Under the pieces are notes generated by a model. The model was given only the letters and a program-made list of their open reading frames with translations, was not told the origin of the DNA and made no database searches. From the NCBI RefSeq assembly GCF_000224145.3, contig NC_020179.2, positions 2,558,125 through 2,622,124 on the forward strand: a stretch of 64,000 nucleotides of DNA. The letters run 5' to 3'. Below, piece after piece: positions 9,770 through 22,400 of this stretch (position 1 is its first letter; each line of letters opens with the position of its first letter). A program made the translations under genes and the position numbers. The DNA comes from Ciona intestinalis. Its lineage: Eukaryota; Chordata; Ascidiacea; Phlebobranchia; Cionidae.

Positions 9770-12700
9770 CAAACTCAGGAGTGAAAGAAATGTTGTATTG
9801 GTGTTCTATCTCTCAATATATGAACCACGTTTACGTGTCCGTATATTTTCGCCGAAGTAAAAACAGCCAGACGTATACACTTAAAAATACGGCCAAGTTA
9901 TGAAAAGTATGATTAAGCGACACATAACAACGTTCATGGAGTCTATGTTACTTTTATTTTCGTAGGTTTACTGATTAGCAATATAGATCATTCTACAGAT
10001 TTTTATGATGGTGTTTAAACATATAAATAAACATTTTTATATGACCTGTAGTTTTACTGCTTCGTTTAAGATCACTATAGTATATAAACGGTGTCCAAGA
10101 CGATCGCTTTACATTGCCGCCGTTCACTTTCTTGTGTTCGGCCCACTATTGTAATATGGCGCGCGCCTTTATCCCTATGACGCGCCTCTGCGGTATGTAG
10201 GGCGTCGTTTACCACAAACCAACCACTCATGAATATTCCTGCGTGTGCTACGCGCTTCTATATATCGTACATTGAGTCATTTCTTAGATGCAATACGCCG
10301 TCGTGACCACCGCGAAACCGGCCACTGTTTTACGTCGGAGTCTAATTATAAAGCATGCGCTTATATATAATCCAGGCCGTCCGTCTTGTAACGTTATTTA
10401 ACAGTAGCTTGTTCTGTGAATCAGGTCGAGTAGCCAGCTTACCAGCTTAGAGCTTTTACCAGAGTTTCATTTAACCCGTTGTACATTATCTGCTTCCATA
10501 GGAGAAATGAGTGAAGTAAATTGTCTTGATTCATTTTGTTTGTGAACTAGTGAATTGTAAAATCACTTTATTAAATCAGTATAGTGAGTGTTTTAACTTA
10601 GTAAACTTGGTTCAATGTGGTGTACGTAACGAATTTAATGTTGACTTGTTGAGTGAATAAAGTATAACGTGACAAACAACACGATTTAACTGACTGAAAG
10701 CATGGGACAAAACTCCCTAGTTGTATATTTATTTCAGCACATACTGCCTCATTATGTAGAAATATTTATATCATTACAAAGTTGTTACAAAAATAAGTTA
10801 CGCGGAGTTAGCACCAAAGTTAGACCTTACATCCGTCAGCCGAATAATTGGTGGAAGTTACACCGACACGAGTGAACCATCACGCTCTGTTTGATTTATA
10901 GACCGCGTGTTTCTTTCGCTGTCCAACATGCTGGCTGTATTGTGACGTGAGTATTGTAGCTGCTTACAATTCAATTTCACCTTTATGGAAAAAACAGCGT
11001 ATTTAAAGACATTTTTTTTCGCAAAAAATTGTGATGCCATTTTATGCGAAATATATATCTCTTATATTACACTATTCGTTGGATTTTTTGTTTGTTACGT
11101 ATTTCGTAGCACTTTATCCTGGCAGAGAACGTAGAGATGTTTGGAAATGGTTGAAAATCTGCTGTTTTCTAAGTATATAATTACGTGCCTCGTATAGTTT
11201 TATGTCCTATTTTTCTTGTGGCGTATAAGCCAACCATGTTTGCCAAGAAATGAGTCTTTTCAAAGTATTTTGTAAAATTGATTAATATGCTGTTGTAATG
11301 TGATGAAGTCATTTCAGAGAAGAATTGAGAATATGAAAAACAAAACAGATAAGGAAATATATCCACAAAACGTTATCATGTTATAACTTATACCAAGTTC
11401 TTAGTCTACGCAACCGTGTTTTAATTGGTGATCTACATTATCTAAGAATTTAATTTACTATTTCTACGTAAGCGTCAACGTCATAATCACATGTGTACGT
11501 CAGCTCTACGTGATACAGACCAAGTTCACCAAGGATTTTCCTATGGAGAATAGCTTATGTTTTCGCCACATATGGCTCTTACTAACAGACGCACCAAATC
11601 TTGTTTCGTCAACCTGGTATGACGTCACACGGCGTGAGGTCATTCTATGAAACGTCGACGTCAGTTGCCGCAGGGTATTCCGTACATCGGAAGGCTTTGG
11701 CATGCTTTCTGTCAACAGTTCTGAGCAGTTTTTCCGTTCCATGTAAACTGATAGCTTACTGGTAGCCATTTTTATCAGCACTTGCACTTGGCGGTTTTGT
11801 AGCATGCTCGTGCTTCAATGCTAGTGCAGCTTATTTCCTGCGGTTAGGTAACTATTAGCTCCAGGCTGACGTGCAACTTAAAGAGAAAAAGTATGGAATA
11901 AAGTCGTTGCATAACCTGCTGTTTACCGAGTATAAAATCCACTGTCGAATTTTATCGCGTCATTAGGTTAACTGTATATTGCATTATGTCAAGATGTTTG
12001 AGATAGATGGCCGGTACATATTCTTCCAGCGCCTAAGAAGGTATTCTTTTCATTTCTTTTGTAAGTTTTTGTATAACGTAATAAGTTATTGTATAACGTA
12101 ACACAGACTGCCTTGTATACTTAACCAATGTATGCACTAGTTACTAACTGCAGTTTCGTTAAGTCGTAATCAAAGTTACAGATGGTGTATAGCTATTTAA
12201 TGCTGTATAATACCACAGTTTTAAATCTTTTTTTTATTAAAAGAAAATCGTGCAAAATTTTAATATAAATCAGTAGCATATTTTCCAAACCTATGCTAAA
12301 TTTAACTTTATGTACCCATTCCCAACGATATGGTATATTAGTGTCGTATGATTTATGAGCAAGTTACTTAGCATTGTTTCCTGTTGCTACGGTGTCTTAT
12401 GCTGATGTATATGAAGCGTTTAAGTGTCTTGCCCGACCACTTTTCAAATTGTCGCACCAACGTCTGCATTTTTGAACAAAGGTTTTATTTCACCAATGTT
12501 TGCCACCATGAGGTGCATAACACAGCAAAGAGTTAAGCAACCATTACATACATTTCATACACCTAAAGTTTCGAATTTCGATAACACATATTTACACTAT
12601 AGCTGTTACAATATTGTATATATATTGCTAAATTTTTTCACGAATTTTTTAATGAACATATGATGCCATGCTAGTTATTTAAATAATGCTATTGTTTCAC

Positions 12701-13660
12701 GAATTTTAACCACAAAATCGTCTTATGTTTAAACTGGAGAGGCTAACTAAGATTATTTATACCCTATAGACGAAAATGTTTGACCGTATAGACGAAAATG
12801 TTTGAACTGAGTTGCAAATTCATTTAACTGTTATTGTGCCAACTATGATCCATCTATCACCAGTGATGATATAGATTACATGCCCCCATAACTCGTAACA
12901 CGGTTTTTAATAACCTCATGTCCCCTTGCAAGCCGGCTGGGAAATCAATAATGGTTAATGCAATAGAGAGCGAAACGAAAAAATGTCGCGACCTTGGATC
13001 GATAACAGGAGCATCGATCGACCGGGTTAGAACGCTAGTATTCCCGCAGGGCATGGCGAAACCTCCCGATCCCGACCGCCGTTGGAGCTGATATTTTTTC
13101 GCTCCCGGAAACCAAAAAGCTGATTAGACTGTCGTAGGCTTCGCTTTTCATGGTATTCGATAGTTTACAAAATGACCGATTTAGCTGTCGCTTATGAGAA
13201 TTTATGTTTAAACCTGATATCTTACAGTCAGCGTAAACCGTCCTAACTGCTTTACATTTTCATGCATTATCTAACCATTCGTCTCCCGAACACTCAGCCC
13301 GCTTTATGGTAACAATGTCTGGTGTACACGTCTACAAAAAAACATACGCAATCTGAATTGCACGTTATAATAGTTTTCATAATATATACGCATTTGAGCG
13401 TAATTTGAAAAGGTATTACATCAAAATAGTGCAATTTATACATATGGTATAATGTAACTCGTGTGCGCCGTAATAACGCTCAAGGCTTACAAGCAGCGTA
13501 ATCTACGCTACAGCCGCGCAAAGCTGTATAATAACCACTTACCCGGCAGACAACACGTTTTATTTTTCAAAAATTCTTTACAAAGTGCAGTAAAACCTCA
13601 CCAACTTTTCACTAAATACAAAGACTTTTAATTAATTGTATAGATCAAGGTGTTTTCATT
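9770..13660. other. Gene-free region with one CpG-rich patch
   Basis: No supportable gene. Around 10110-10440 the sequence becomes CpG-rich and carries several promoter-like words: ATGGCGCGCGCC near 10156, GCATGCGC at 10353 and TATATATAA at 10362. These could mark a promoter, but no exon can be attached to it. A minus-strand frame at 11506-11805 (99 codons) has no recognisable motif and is not called. Confidence 0.4.
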
Positions 13661-13682
13661 ATCTTTTTTCCCTAAATTGATC

Positions 13683-13781
13683 ATAAAAAAGCTCTGTTTG
13701 TTAAAACACGATTAGAAAATATGGAATATAATGTGCTATAATGTTAACTGTATCTGTATCTTACACCACAGTACTATATTA
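13683..13781 (+). mobile_element. MITE remnant
   Basis: Only the right half is clear: GTTAAAACACGATTAGAAAATATGG-like sequence followed by TTACACCACAGTACTATAT. The left part is too diverged to delimit. Confidence 0.5.
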
Positions 13782-16700
13782 TTACAGCTAAGACAAAACT
13801 GTTGTTATGTTTTATGAATTTAAATTACATTCGTTGATATTGAAATTGGCAATAGGAGCATGTTAGTAAAGTACAAACTCACAAGAATTGGTAATTTATT
13901 TACATATTCTTATAAGTAACGTTTTTTTCGATAAAGGAAAAGAAAAGTTCATATTTACATATCACGTAACCAACGCACACGTGTGTACGTTTTCGTTTTA
14001 ATTATAAGCATCTATTTGTGTCGTAAACTGAAGTTGCAGTTCTGCTCGCTTCTCGTTTCAAACGTTTCCTTTCAAGAGGTTTAATAATTAACACGTGATC
14101 CAAATCCCCTTCCTAATTGCTTCGTTTTATTCAGTTGAGCAGTCGAATCGTTTGACAAACTATTTCTCCATACTGTATTCATTGTTTTTGAAAAAAAACA
14201 ACGAATTCAAAATTCAATAATAGCAACTATAACCTGAGAATCTGTTACTAAAATAGCTCAAGCTGTAACACATCATTTTTCGGAACGTAAACTATAAAAT
14301 TTAATAACAACATTGCTATTTTGTTGTTTGTATATGCGCCATAGCATGTGTTGTTACATTCATTCCATTAACCTAAAAGCTATTTATTTTGGTAACCTGA
14401 TTCCTAAGTTTCAAATATACAACGCTACGCAGCTGCAAACTTTCGAAACCCCAAATAAACAGATCCAGGCAGCTGCCAGGCGAAGGTCGGTTTTGAATTG
14501 TTTAATAAAACGAAGAACGCACCGTTTTTAACTTATAAAAACTTCCCTTTTCCGCTTCCCCCAGCCACATGGTATGTATATTTTACTTGGAGAGTATAAT
14601 CAATCACTTGAATGATTTGTTTTTGTTAACTTGCCATTTTAACACAATGTGCGTTTCTATTTCAGTCAGTGAGAAAACTACTTGCTTTAACACAAACTAA
14701 AACCATCAGGTATTGTTATGTCAGTTTAGAAGCCAGACTTTAAACCAGTTAATAAATCCAAATGAACGCTATTCTCTTTTAAAGTCTGTATATTTTGACC
14801 CGTTTATTCTGTGCTTGTCTTTATTTTTAGCCAGAATAAACCTTCGTTTAGTATTTAGTTTGGTAAGGCTGTGACAGAGGTTACTTATTCGGGCAGTATC
14901 GGCCAGACAACTTTGCCCTTAGCGTAACTTGCCTTGTCTTTACATTTACCATTAGTCAGCCAACCTTTGGAGCCGTGAATTATATTCTTGAGTATTCCAC
15001 CAAACGGACGAACGACCGCATAAAATCCACCGATTATACGCACAGTTTGGGTGAAAAGTCTTGCGGCTCTAACTGCGCGTGACGCACCGCTTGATTCGCA
15101 ACCGTTTCAATTCCAATGTAACGATTTAATCTCAGACATTGTATATTCAAATTACACTGTATAGGTTGTTTACCAAGCGTGTGTATTTGAGCCGTGATAA
15201 GTTCAATTCAATTCGTAAATGTGAATGAACCGGCTATGTGAATGAACCGGCGTTTTAGCAGCCTGTGTGCTACCACAGAGGCCGTGTAATGTTCACAAGC
15301 GTGAAAGCCGGTGTTACGGTTGCATTGCAGCTCGCTAAGTCGCCAACCACGCACCCACCACTGTCCAGCCATTATAATGGGCATGGCAGCGACACAGCGT
15401 CTGGCGTTCCACTTCTTTCTCGTTCTTTTATTCTTTCCTCACTCCGTTATCTCAAGGGAGTGACCCCCGTCGCGAGTGCACGCACACACACGCCTTTGTT
15501 ACGCCACAAACCTCTCTCTTCTATGCTCCTACGTTTAAGGTAACGTTTCAAAACGGCACTCGAAACAGACGCGGCGTGTAATCGGAAAACGGTGGTGTTT
15601 TTGTGTTTTATTCAATAACAACCCGCAAATTATACCTATGTAAAAATACCAACGTTTTGGGGTTGAATGGTCGGTTAACATTAAATTAATTCATTAAGTT
15701 TTTGCGTATTCTGTACCCAGCCATGTAAATCCGTCGTGGCGGTCTTTTTGCGTTGAGAATGCGACTTGTCGATTTCGAGACGATACCTTACCTTTCCTGT
15801 GAGCACTAAGAGCAGGAGATTCTTTGTCCGCTTGTCGACATTTTCTGCAAGCGGGCGTCCGATCGTTGTGGTGGAAGCGTACGTTGCCGCCGCAGCATGT
15901 CGAATCTTTCGAGATTTTTGTCGCACTTAGCTCCGTAGGAAGATAGGACAAGATTTTCTGTGAAATGCCACCGAGTTAGCGCCACAGCGAGCTGTATTGC
16001 AGCTGGTTTTGCAAGCGGTTTATCGCAGGTTATTGAAACCTTCAACTTTACCTAACCGAGCAGCCTCTTAACCCATACGGTATGCGGCATACCATTTATA
16101 GAGTTCTTAGTACGTGCTTACCGTAGCTCAGGTGACAGAATATGAAGGCGTGTATTATCTTGTAGAAAAGTGCCGAGGTAGTGTACTTCCGCTTGAAATG
16201 GTATCACGCAATGTCGAGCAGCAGTTGCAATACAGCACCAAAACTGCTTTACTTTTCATGTGCTTGTTTATGTTTAAAGGGCTGTAGTAGTAGATGTATA
16301 TTGCCAAAGTAGTGAGATCGATATATAAAAACCATGCAAACGTACCAACCGTCGCTATCGTTCATGTCCGCTTTGAACGATATTATTCAAAAAGCTTGTC
16401 AAAATAAGTTTTCAGTTTCCGCTATTTTGAGCTTTAGTTTAAATTGTGTTTTTAATGCACAAGTTCTTCCATTTCAGTACTTTAGTTACTTATTTCAATG
16501 GCGCCCGAACTATAACACAAGGTCTTTATACCGTTTCATTTTACGACATATGTTGCTGTAACGGGTATTGCGTCTGCTTTCTGGATTATGGCCACAGTAC
16601 GACCTTGCGGCACGCAACGGTTGTATGCAGTAAGGCTGATCTGCACTTAACGTCGCTGCTGTTTATTTATGCGCGATTTAATTTTAAACCATGCAAGATT

Positions 16701-19126
16701 GCGCATCCAACTAGGCATTATGCACAACGTTTAATATAGCAGGTTTCGGGCATAAAAATGGAATTTTCTATTGTTGTCAATTGAACCTAAGCAGCCTCGT
16801 CAGTCTTATGCATTTTTAATAAGCTACCACGAAGTGGCCAGGGTAATTATTTGCCAAACCAAGAACTTTTTACGTGACCCATTTTCGATCAGTGCTAAAG
16901 GTTACAGGGTGTATTTTAAACACACGAGTGATAATATGTCAACTAATTGCAGTAGCAGGCCATATTGACTAGAAAAAGATAATTTATTGCTCCTGTTCTA
17001 TTTTTAGCTTATTCAAATAGTAGTTTTACAGAAGCCTATTCAACAATTTTCTACGATACGGTAAATAGGAATTGATTATAAAAGAACGACTGTATTGTAA
17101 TGCAGTGTATTAACCATTGTCCATATAATAGAAAATCTATTTTACTTGTTTACTCTGTGTTTAAAATTAGGGTTCAAAGAATCTATCAGCTTGACATATA
17201 AGCGTTCGTTTGACAGAAGGCAGTTACGTCACAATACGCTTTGTTTAGCAGACCACGAAAGGCGTTTAACTTGCACGTAACCCAAAATCGCGCAAGTGAA
17301 TAGAACACGACTTTTGGCTAATAATGTTAGCAGCAGTGATATGGTTCAATACTCCGTTTTACTTAAGAGTGTAATTCTGTCCCTTGCACTTTGATAATAA
17401 TTAACTTGTGTGTATGTTGTAATTAAATTAAGCACACCTGAGTAAATGTGAGGTTTATTTAATCTATCGTTCACGGGCAACAGGTGCTTTTGGTTAAACG
17501 CAGCATTCTACTTTAACCTTCCCGTACCACAGTATGTGTATTGGTTCATATTTACACCTAGCGAAATTAGTCATAAATCAATTGCTTGCAAATTTTTGGA
17601 ATAGTTTCCGCCACCTTTTGTTGAATTCTTAGCATTTTAAATCCGATCTTGAGTGGCAGCTTAGCTAGCCGCATGTGCGTCACGACACATTACAACAGCG
17701 ATTTTTATCTTGGTTTATTTATTTAAACTAATCAAACGTGCTCAACTGATTGCACGAAGCAAAGGCTAAAAATCATAACCTGCTTTCGCTAAACGTGTTT
17801 GCAAAATTAGTTTATTGAAAATCTTATTTTTGTGTTACCTGGTATTTCGAGTTACTCATACAAGAACATAAATAGATTCCTACTTTGCCTTGCCTCGTGG
17901 CCTGCTTTTGCAATATGGCGACGCTAAAAAATGTAACGTGATATATGCACGGTCGCTTCACGAATATTTTCACGGCTTTTAACAAGCAATGAAGGATCAT
18001 TATGAATTTATTGCACCACGACTTTGTACGGTATTTATCAAATCCGAAATTTAGCAATATTAAAGCCGTGGATAATGTTACACTTTAGTATGAAACTCTA
18101 AGCAGTCTGACGAGTAAAATATAAGCCTTGTTTTCTTGTGTTCTATTCAGTGTGGGTGGAGTGGTACGACATGTCACTGTCAGGGTAGCGTTTTTTTGCC
18201 AGAGTTGACACATTACCCCAATACCCAATGTTCGGTCGTTGGTTCTTAAAATTTAAAATTACGATCAAAATCGTATTTGTAATGTTTAAGTTTCAGATTT
18301 GCTTGTTTGTTTGCTTGCCATGTACAGTGACAGCTGTCTGATGAAATACTTTTCGTATATTTCGCTTGCCTTCCCTGCAAAAGTGTTGGGCGGCACCGTT
18401 TGATGCCGGGCATTATGACGTCACAGAAACCGCTATTCGCGTGTGTGCGACGCCGGGCGTGCGCTGTCTCCTTTCCGAACAGATGGCCGGAGAATTCCGG
18501 AGTTGGTGGTTCGTGTGTACCTTACCAGCATTAATTGATCCGGCGTTCCGCACGGAAAACGCACGCGGAAACCATCTACGTACTTCCACCAGATACTACA
18601 CTGTTAGTGCTGGCATCGGCCGCCATTAAAATGACGTCTCACGACCGCAATTTGTGACTCAGGTTTACGAAGATTGCCCGCTATGACGCTAGTGACTGTT
18701 ACGTAACAAGTATCGTCCCCGCTTAAGTAGCTTGCCACTTTGGAACGTTTCAGACTTTTTACGGCAGCATAATTTTAATACATTCGTAAATACGTTATTT
18801 ACTATTTTCCTGCCTTTCGATAAATCATTGGCTCTAATAAGGGGCGGACCTTCGTCAAATAGTATTGTGACGTAACAGAAAGCACGGCGCAATCTTTTTC
18901 CGTCGTCACGTTCTATCATTGTGCTCATTTTAGTTCATGGATAAATTAGTACAACCGATTCTATGTATGTTTCGTACAGCTGTTTGATTACGTCTGTATA
19001 AAAGGAAGAAAAGGGAAAAGTTAATTTATTTTCAATCTTTTTAACAGGATCATCTAGGCGTGTGGTGTATTTAATTTATTTATATAAACGTGTGTATGGA
19101 TATTTAGGCAATTTTTTCCTCTCCAG
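13782..19126. other. Gene-free region upstream of AEBP2
   Basis: Nothing here can be supported as an exon. A CpG-rich stretch at about 18366-18640 ends in GCCGCCATT (18619-18627, like a YY1 site) followed by TGACGTC. It is the best candidate for the AEBP2 promoter, as inference only. Open frames at 15265-15543, 15681-16045 (minus) and 18366-18629 follow the GC-richer patches and show no motif. Confidence 0.4.
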
Positions 19127-19164
19127 TCCAGTTATAAAACGACGTTCTTGGATCTAAGCAAGAG
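19127..19164 (+). other. AEBP2: Candidate small 5' exon of AEBP2
   Basis: A 38-base segment is flanked by a strong acceptor (TTTTTTCCTCTCCAG) and a donor (GTATGT). It is open in one frame only, and its end phase does not fit an acceptor in front of the next coding exon. It would therefore be 5' UTR if used. There is no transcript evidence. Confidence 0.25.
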
Positions 19165-19440
19165 GTATGTATATGTGTTAAAGTTAAAATATCTAGTTTA
19201 TACGTTAAAGTTTTGGTACATTTTTTTGCTAAAAAATCATTGAAACTGTATTCAGAAAAATGGCGTGTTATTTTGTTATTTTTTTCGGCCGAAAACTGGT
19301 GTCAACGAAAAGAGCATTTAAGTGCTACTATTTGGCTGTTAAAATGTTCATAATTAGCATTATTTATTAATAGGGTACTGGGTACAGTTTTGTCTCGTTC
19401 TTGAGACTTGCCACGTAATATTGTTTATTTACACACGTCA

Positions 19441-22400
19441 ATGCTGGCAGATTTAAACCGCGCACGAGATAAAGAAATGGCTGAACTTTCGGTGAGAAAA
19501 AGGCACCGAGACCAACCTAGAAATGGGGTTTGTCGAAGACGGTAAGATTTTCCTTTATTAATTGGCCCTAAATTAATTGGGTGGACTGGTCTACCTTGTG
19601 CCGAAATTTTAGCTACCTTTGTTCCTTATATATTTAAAATAAATCAACGAGTAATTTTCTATTAACAAATTTGAGTAATTTTGCTGGAGTATAAATATGT
19701 ACATTAAACACCATACACTTATATCCAGGTTAACGCACCGAATGAACGACACACCCAATTACCCCACCAACCCCCTACCCCCTTCTACCTCGAACCAAAC
19801 CCCCGACAATACCTCCCCTCTTACCCCCACCGCAAATTCCTACGTCACACCTTCTTACGTCACGAACACGTCATCAAACGTCACCGAAGCCACTCCAGCG
19901 TGCCTAGAACCCTTAGATCTATGCAAGGATGGACAACAACAGCCCTCAAGCCCTCTACTTCCGTTGCTACGCGACAAACTCGACGTCTCTAGCACCGCAA
20001 GCGACGACGAGATGAACGTCGACAGCCCTGACTCCGGGTTCGAGTCAGCGACACCTAGCGGAATCTCAAACTCCGACTTTTTTGATGAATCTTCGAAAAG
20101 CGATGATTTCTCACGAGCTCCTAAAACTCCTGTTTCCCGCACCTCCTCCCTCGACTGTGACATCATAGAAGACACCCGCCTTTGTTTGACCCCTCCACCC
20201 AAACCTGAAGTGAAACCAAAACCACAAGCAGGTCAGTTATTTACACAAATTCTGCTAAATATACTAAATTTGCCTTAAATATCTGGTTCCATGACTTGCT
20301 CTACGATACGATGTAGGACCTCACCCATGCAAAATATAATTTACGTATATAGTGCTTGGGTAATGAAAAACTCTAGCCTAAATTCCAGGTCTCTTTGCAT
20401 ACCCAACCATATAGAATAGAATATTTGTGCCAATCTCTCACAAACAACTGTATGTAGGTCAGTAGTCAACCTCTAATCTCTTCCACATAAAACTAAATAT
20501 CAGCCTTGTTAAATATCAACAGCTTCATGCCTACAGTAACTGCTCCATACCAAACTCCCAGTCTATTAACCAACTAAACCCCACAGAGCGTATCGTCCAC
20601 CGTTGTGCATGGGATGCCTGCTCATCCGTGTTCATTACGTCACGTGACCTTCACGACCACATTTGTAGTGTACACGTCGATACAACAACGAAAAGGTAAT
20701 TTCCCTAACCAAATACCACTTATGAAAGATGTCTGAAAAACGTATTTCTTTATTATTTAAAACTGAAAAGGTGATTTTCTTAAATAAATACATCTTATAA
20801 GAGATGTATGAAAACGTATTTTGTTTTTTAGCTCAATTTAGATTCTAGTCACCATTTGCAAAATTTGCTTCAATGCCTTATATGGTAGATCAATAATATA
20901 AACTAGAATAACATATATTTGAAAAACTTCAAATTAGCAACGGATTTAGCACCTTTAGTGTAGTAAATTATGTAAATCTGGCCATGGCCTACTAGAGATA
21001 CGGCCGGATAAATCGCCTATTGTAGGTACTAAGAAACCCCATTGTTATCCATTGTTCTGATGTCAACAAATCGAAATGGTATAGTAAAAGTAGGGTGGGG
21101 GAAAATTGGACACCTTTAGCACCTGATATCGAAATATCATAATCGTGTTTAAAACAAGTAACAACGGNCTATGGGAGTTGTAAAGATAAAGTTTTATAAT
21201 TCTTATAATTGTCTTTGTTTACTACCAAATGAGACGAAAATAAAATGATCAGGTGTCCCATCTNTCCCCAACCTACTGTATGTCTAGTAGGCCGTGATCT
21301 AGCCATGATCTTAATGCTCAAGAAGTTGGACGATTCTCGTAACAAAAAAACATTCAGGATCAAATACTACGAAAAAAGCCGTATTATGCAGTACTTTAAG
21401 TATGGTTTAGATGTCTATCTTTTAGCCCAAACACCTTCGTTTGTAGGTTTTGCTGCTTATGGTCAGGTTGCAAGGTGTACAACACACCCGCACGTAGCGT
21501 GGAATGGCTGAAGCAACACGTTGGTCGGCATACTGGTACCAAGAGGTTTCGTGTAAGTTATTCATATGTTGTAGTACTGTAGGGTAAGATGTATACTGTT
21601 AGTGCATGATATGGCATATTTTCTAATCGTGTTTTGAACAATTATCAATGCTTTTAGAGTCGTGAGGAAATGGTATAGGATTCTGTAAATACCCTTTGTT
21701 TAATACTAAATAATGGGCCTAATTATATAATGCATTTACTTTGTACCATGCAGCTTAAGCTACTAGCTGATTAAGTGAATTGGTAGTAACATTATCTTAA
21801 GCTTCAAGTTACGCTTCCGTTCTTAGTTAATTAAATAATGTAGCATGACTGCACTGCTGTATACGAGCACCATAATATTTACATTCAAATGCCGCGGCGC
21901 GCGTATGCAGTTTACTCACAACGAAAGAATGCCCGTTATGACGTAACTATGACGTCAGACGAAACTTTTTTCGTTATGTAACAAGGTGTAGACGGGGTGT
22001 GTATAAGGTGATTTGTTAAGATATTGTTAAGACAAATTAGTGGTCTACTTTGGCAGTCGCATATGTCGAAAAACCACTGCATACCGTAACACGATAAACA
22101 CATTAGCATTAGTGTATTGTAGGCTTATCGTTGCACCATACTGTACATACGACGACGAAAACGATTTTTCTCAGTATTGTTTAGGATTTATATTCTAGGA
22201 TGTTTACATTAGATTTACAAAATTTCTTAATGCTTTTAATTTATTTTCACCACGAAATGGTATTACCTTTTTTTTATTTATCCCAAGTTTTTCATTTTGA
22301 CGCTACATTTACCCACAGTGCCTGCTCGACGGATGTGACGCAAGCTTCAACTCACAAAACGGTTTGGCTCGTCACGTGCCGTCACACTTCAGTGACGTCA

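Noticed and set aside
11506..11805. Minus-strand open frame of 99 codons
   Set aside because: No family motif, no splice or promoter context, and its GC is only slightly raised. Frames of this length occur by chance in 64 kb.
15681..16045. Overlapping minus-strand frames near a GC-richer patch
   Set aside because: Several frames are open at once, which points to base composition rather than coding. No recognisable domain.
18366..18629. Plus-strand frame of 87 codons before AEBP2
   Set aside because: It follows a CpG-rich patch, has no motif, and cannot be joined in phase to AEBP2. More likely promoter or 5' UTR.
21245..21511. Frame overlapping AEBP2 finger 2 that reads into the exon from 21245
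   Set aside because: It uses a different frame from the zinc finger, and its start lies inside a MITE.
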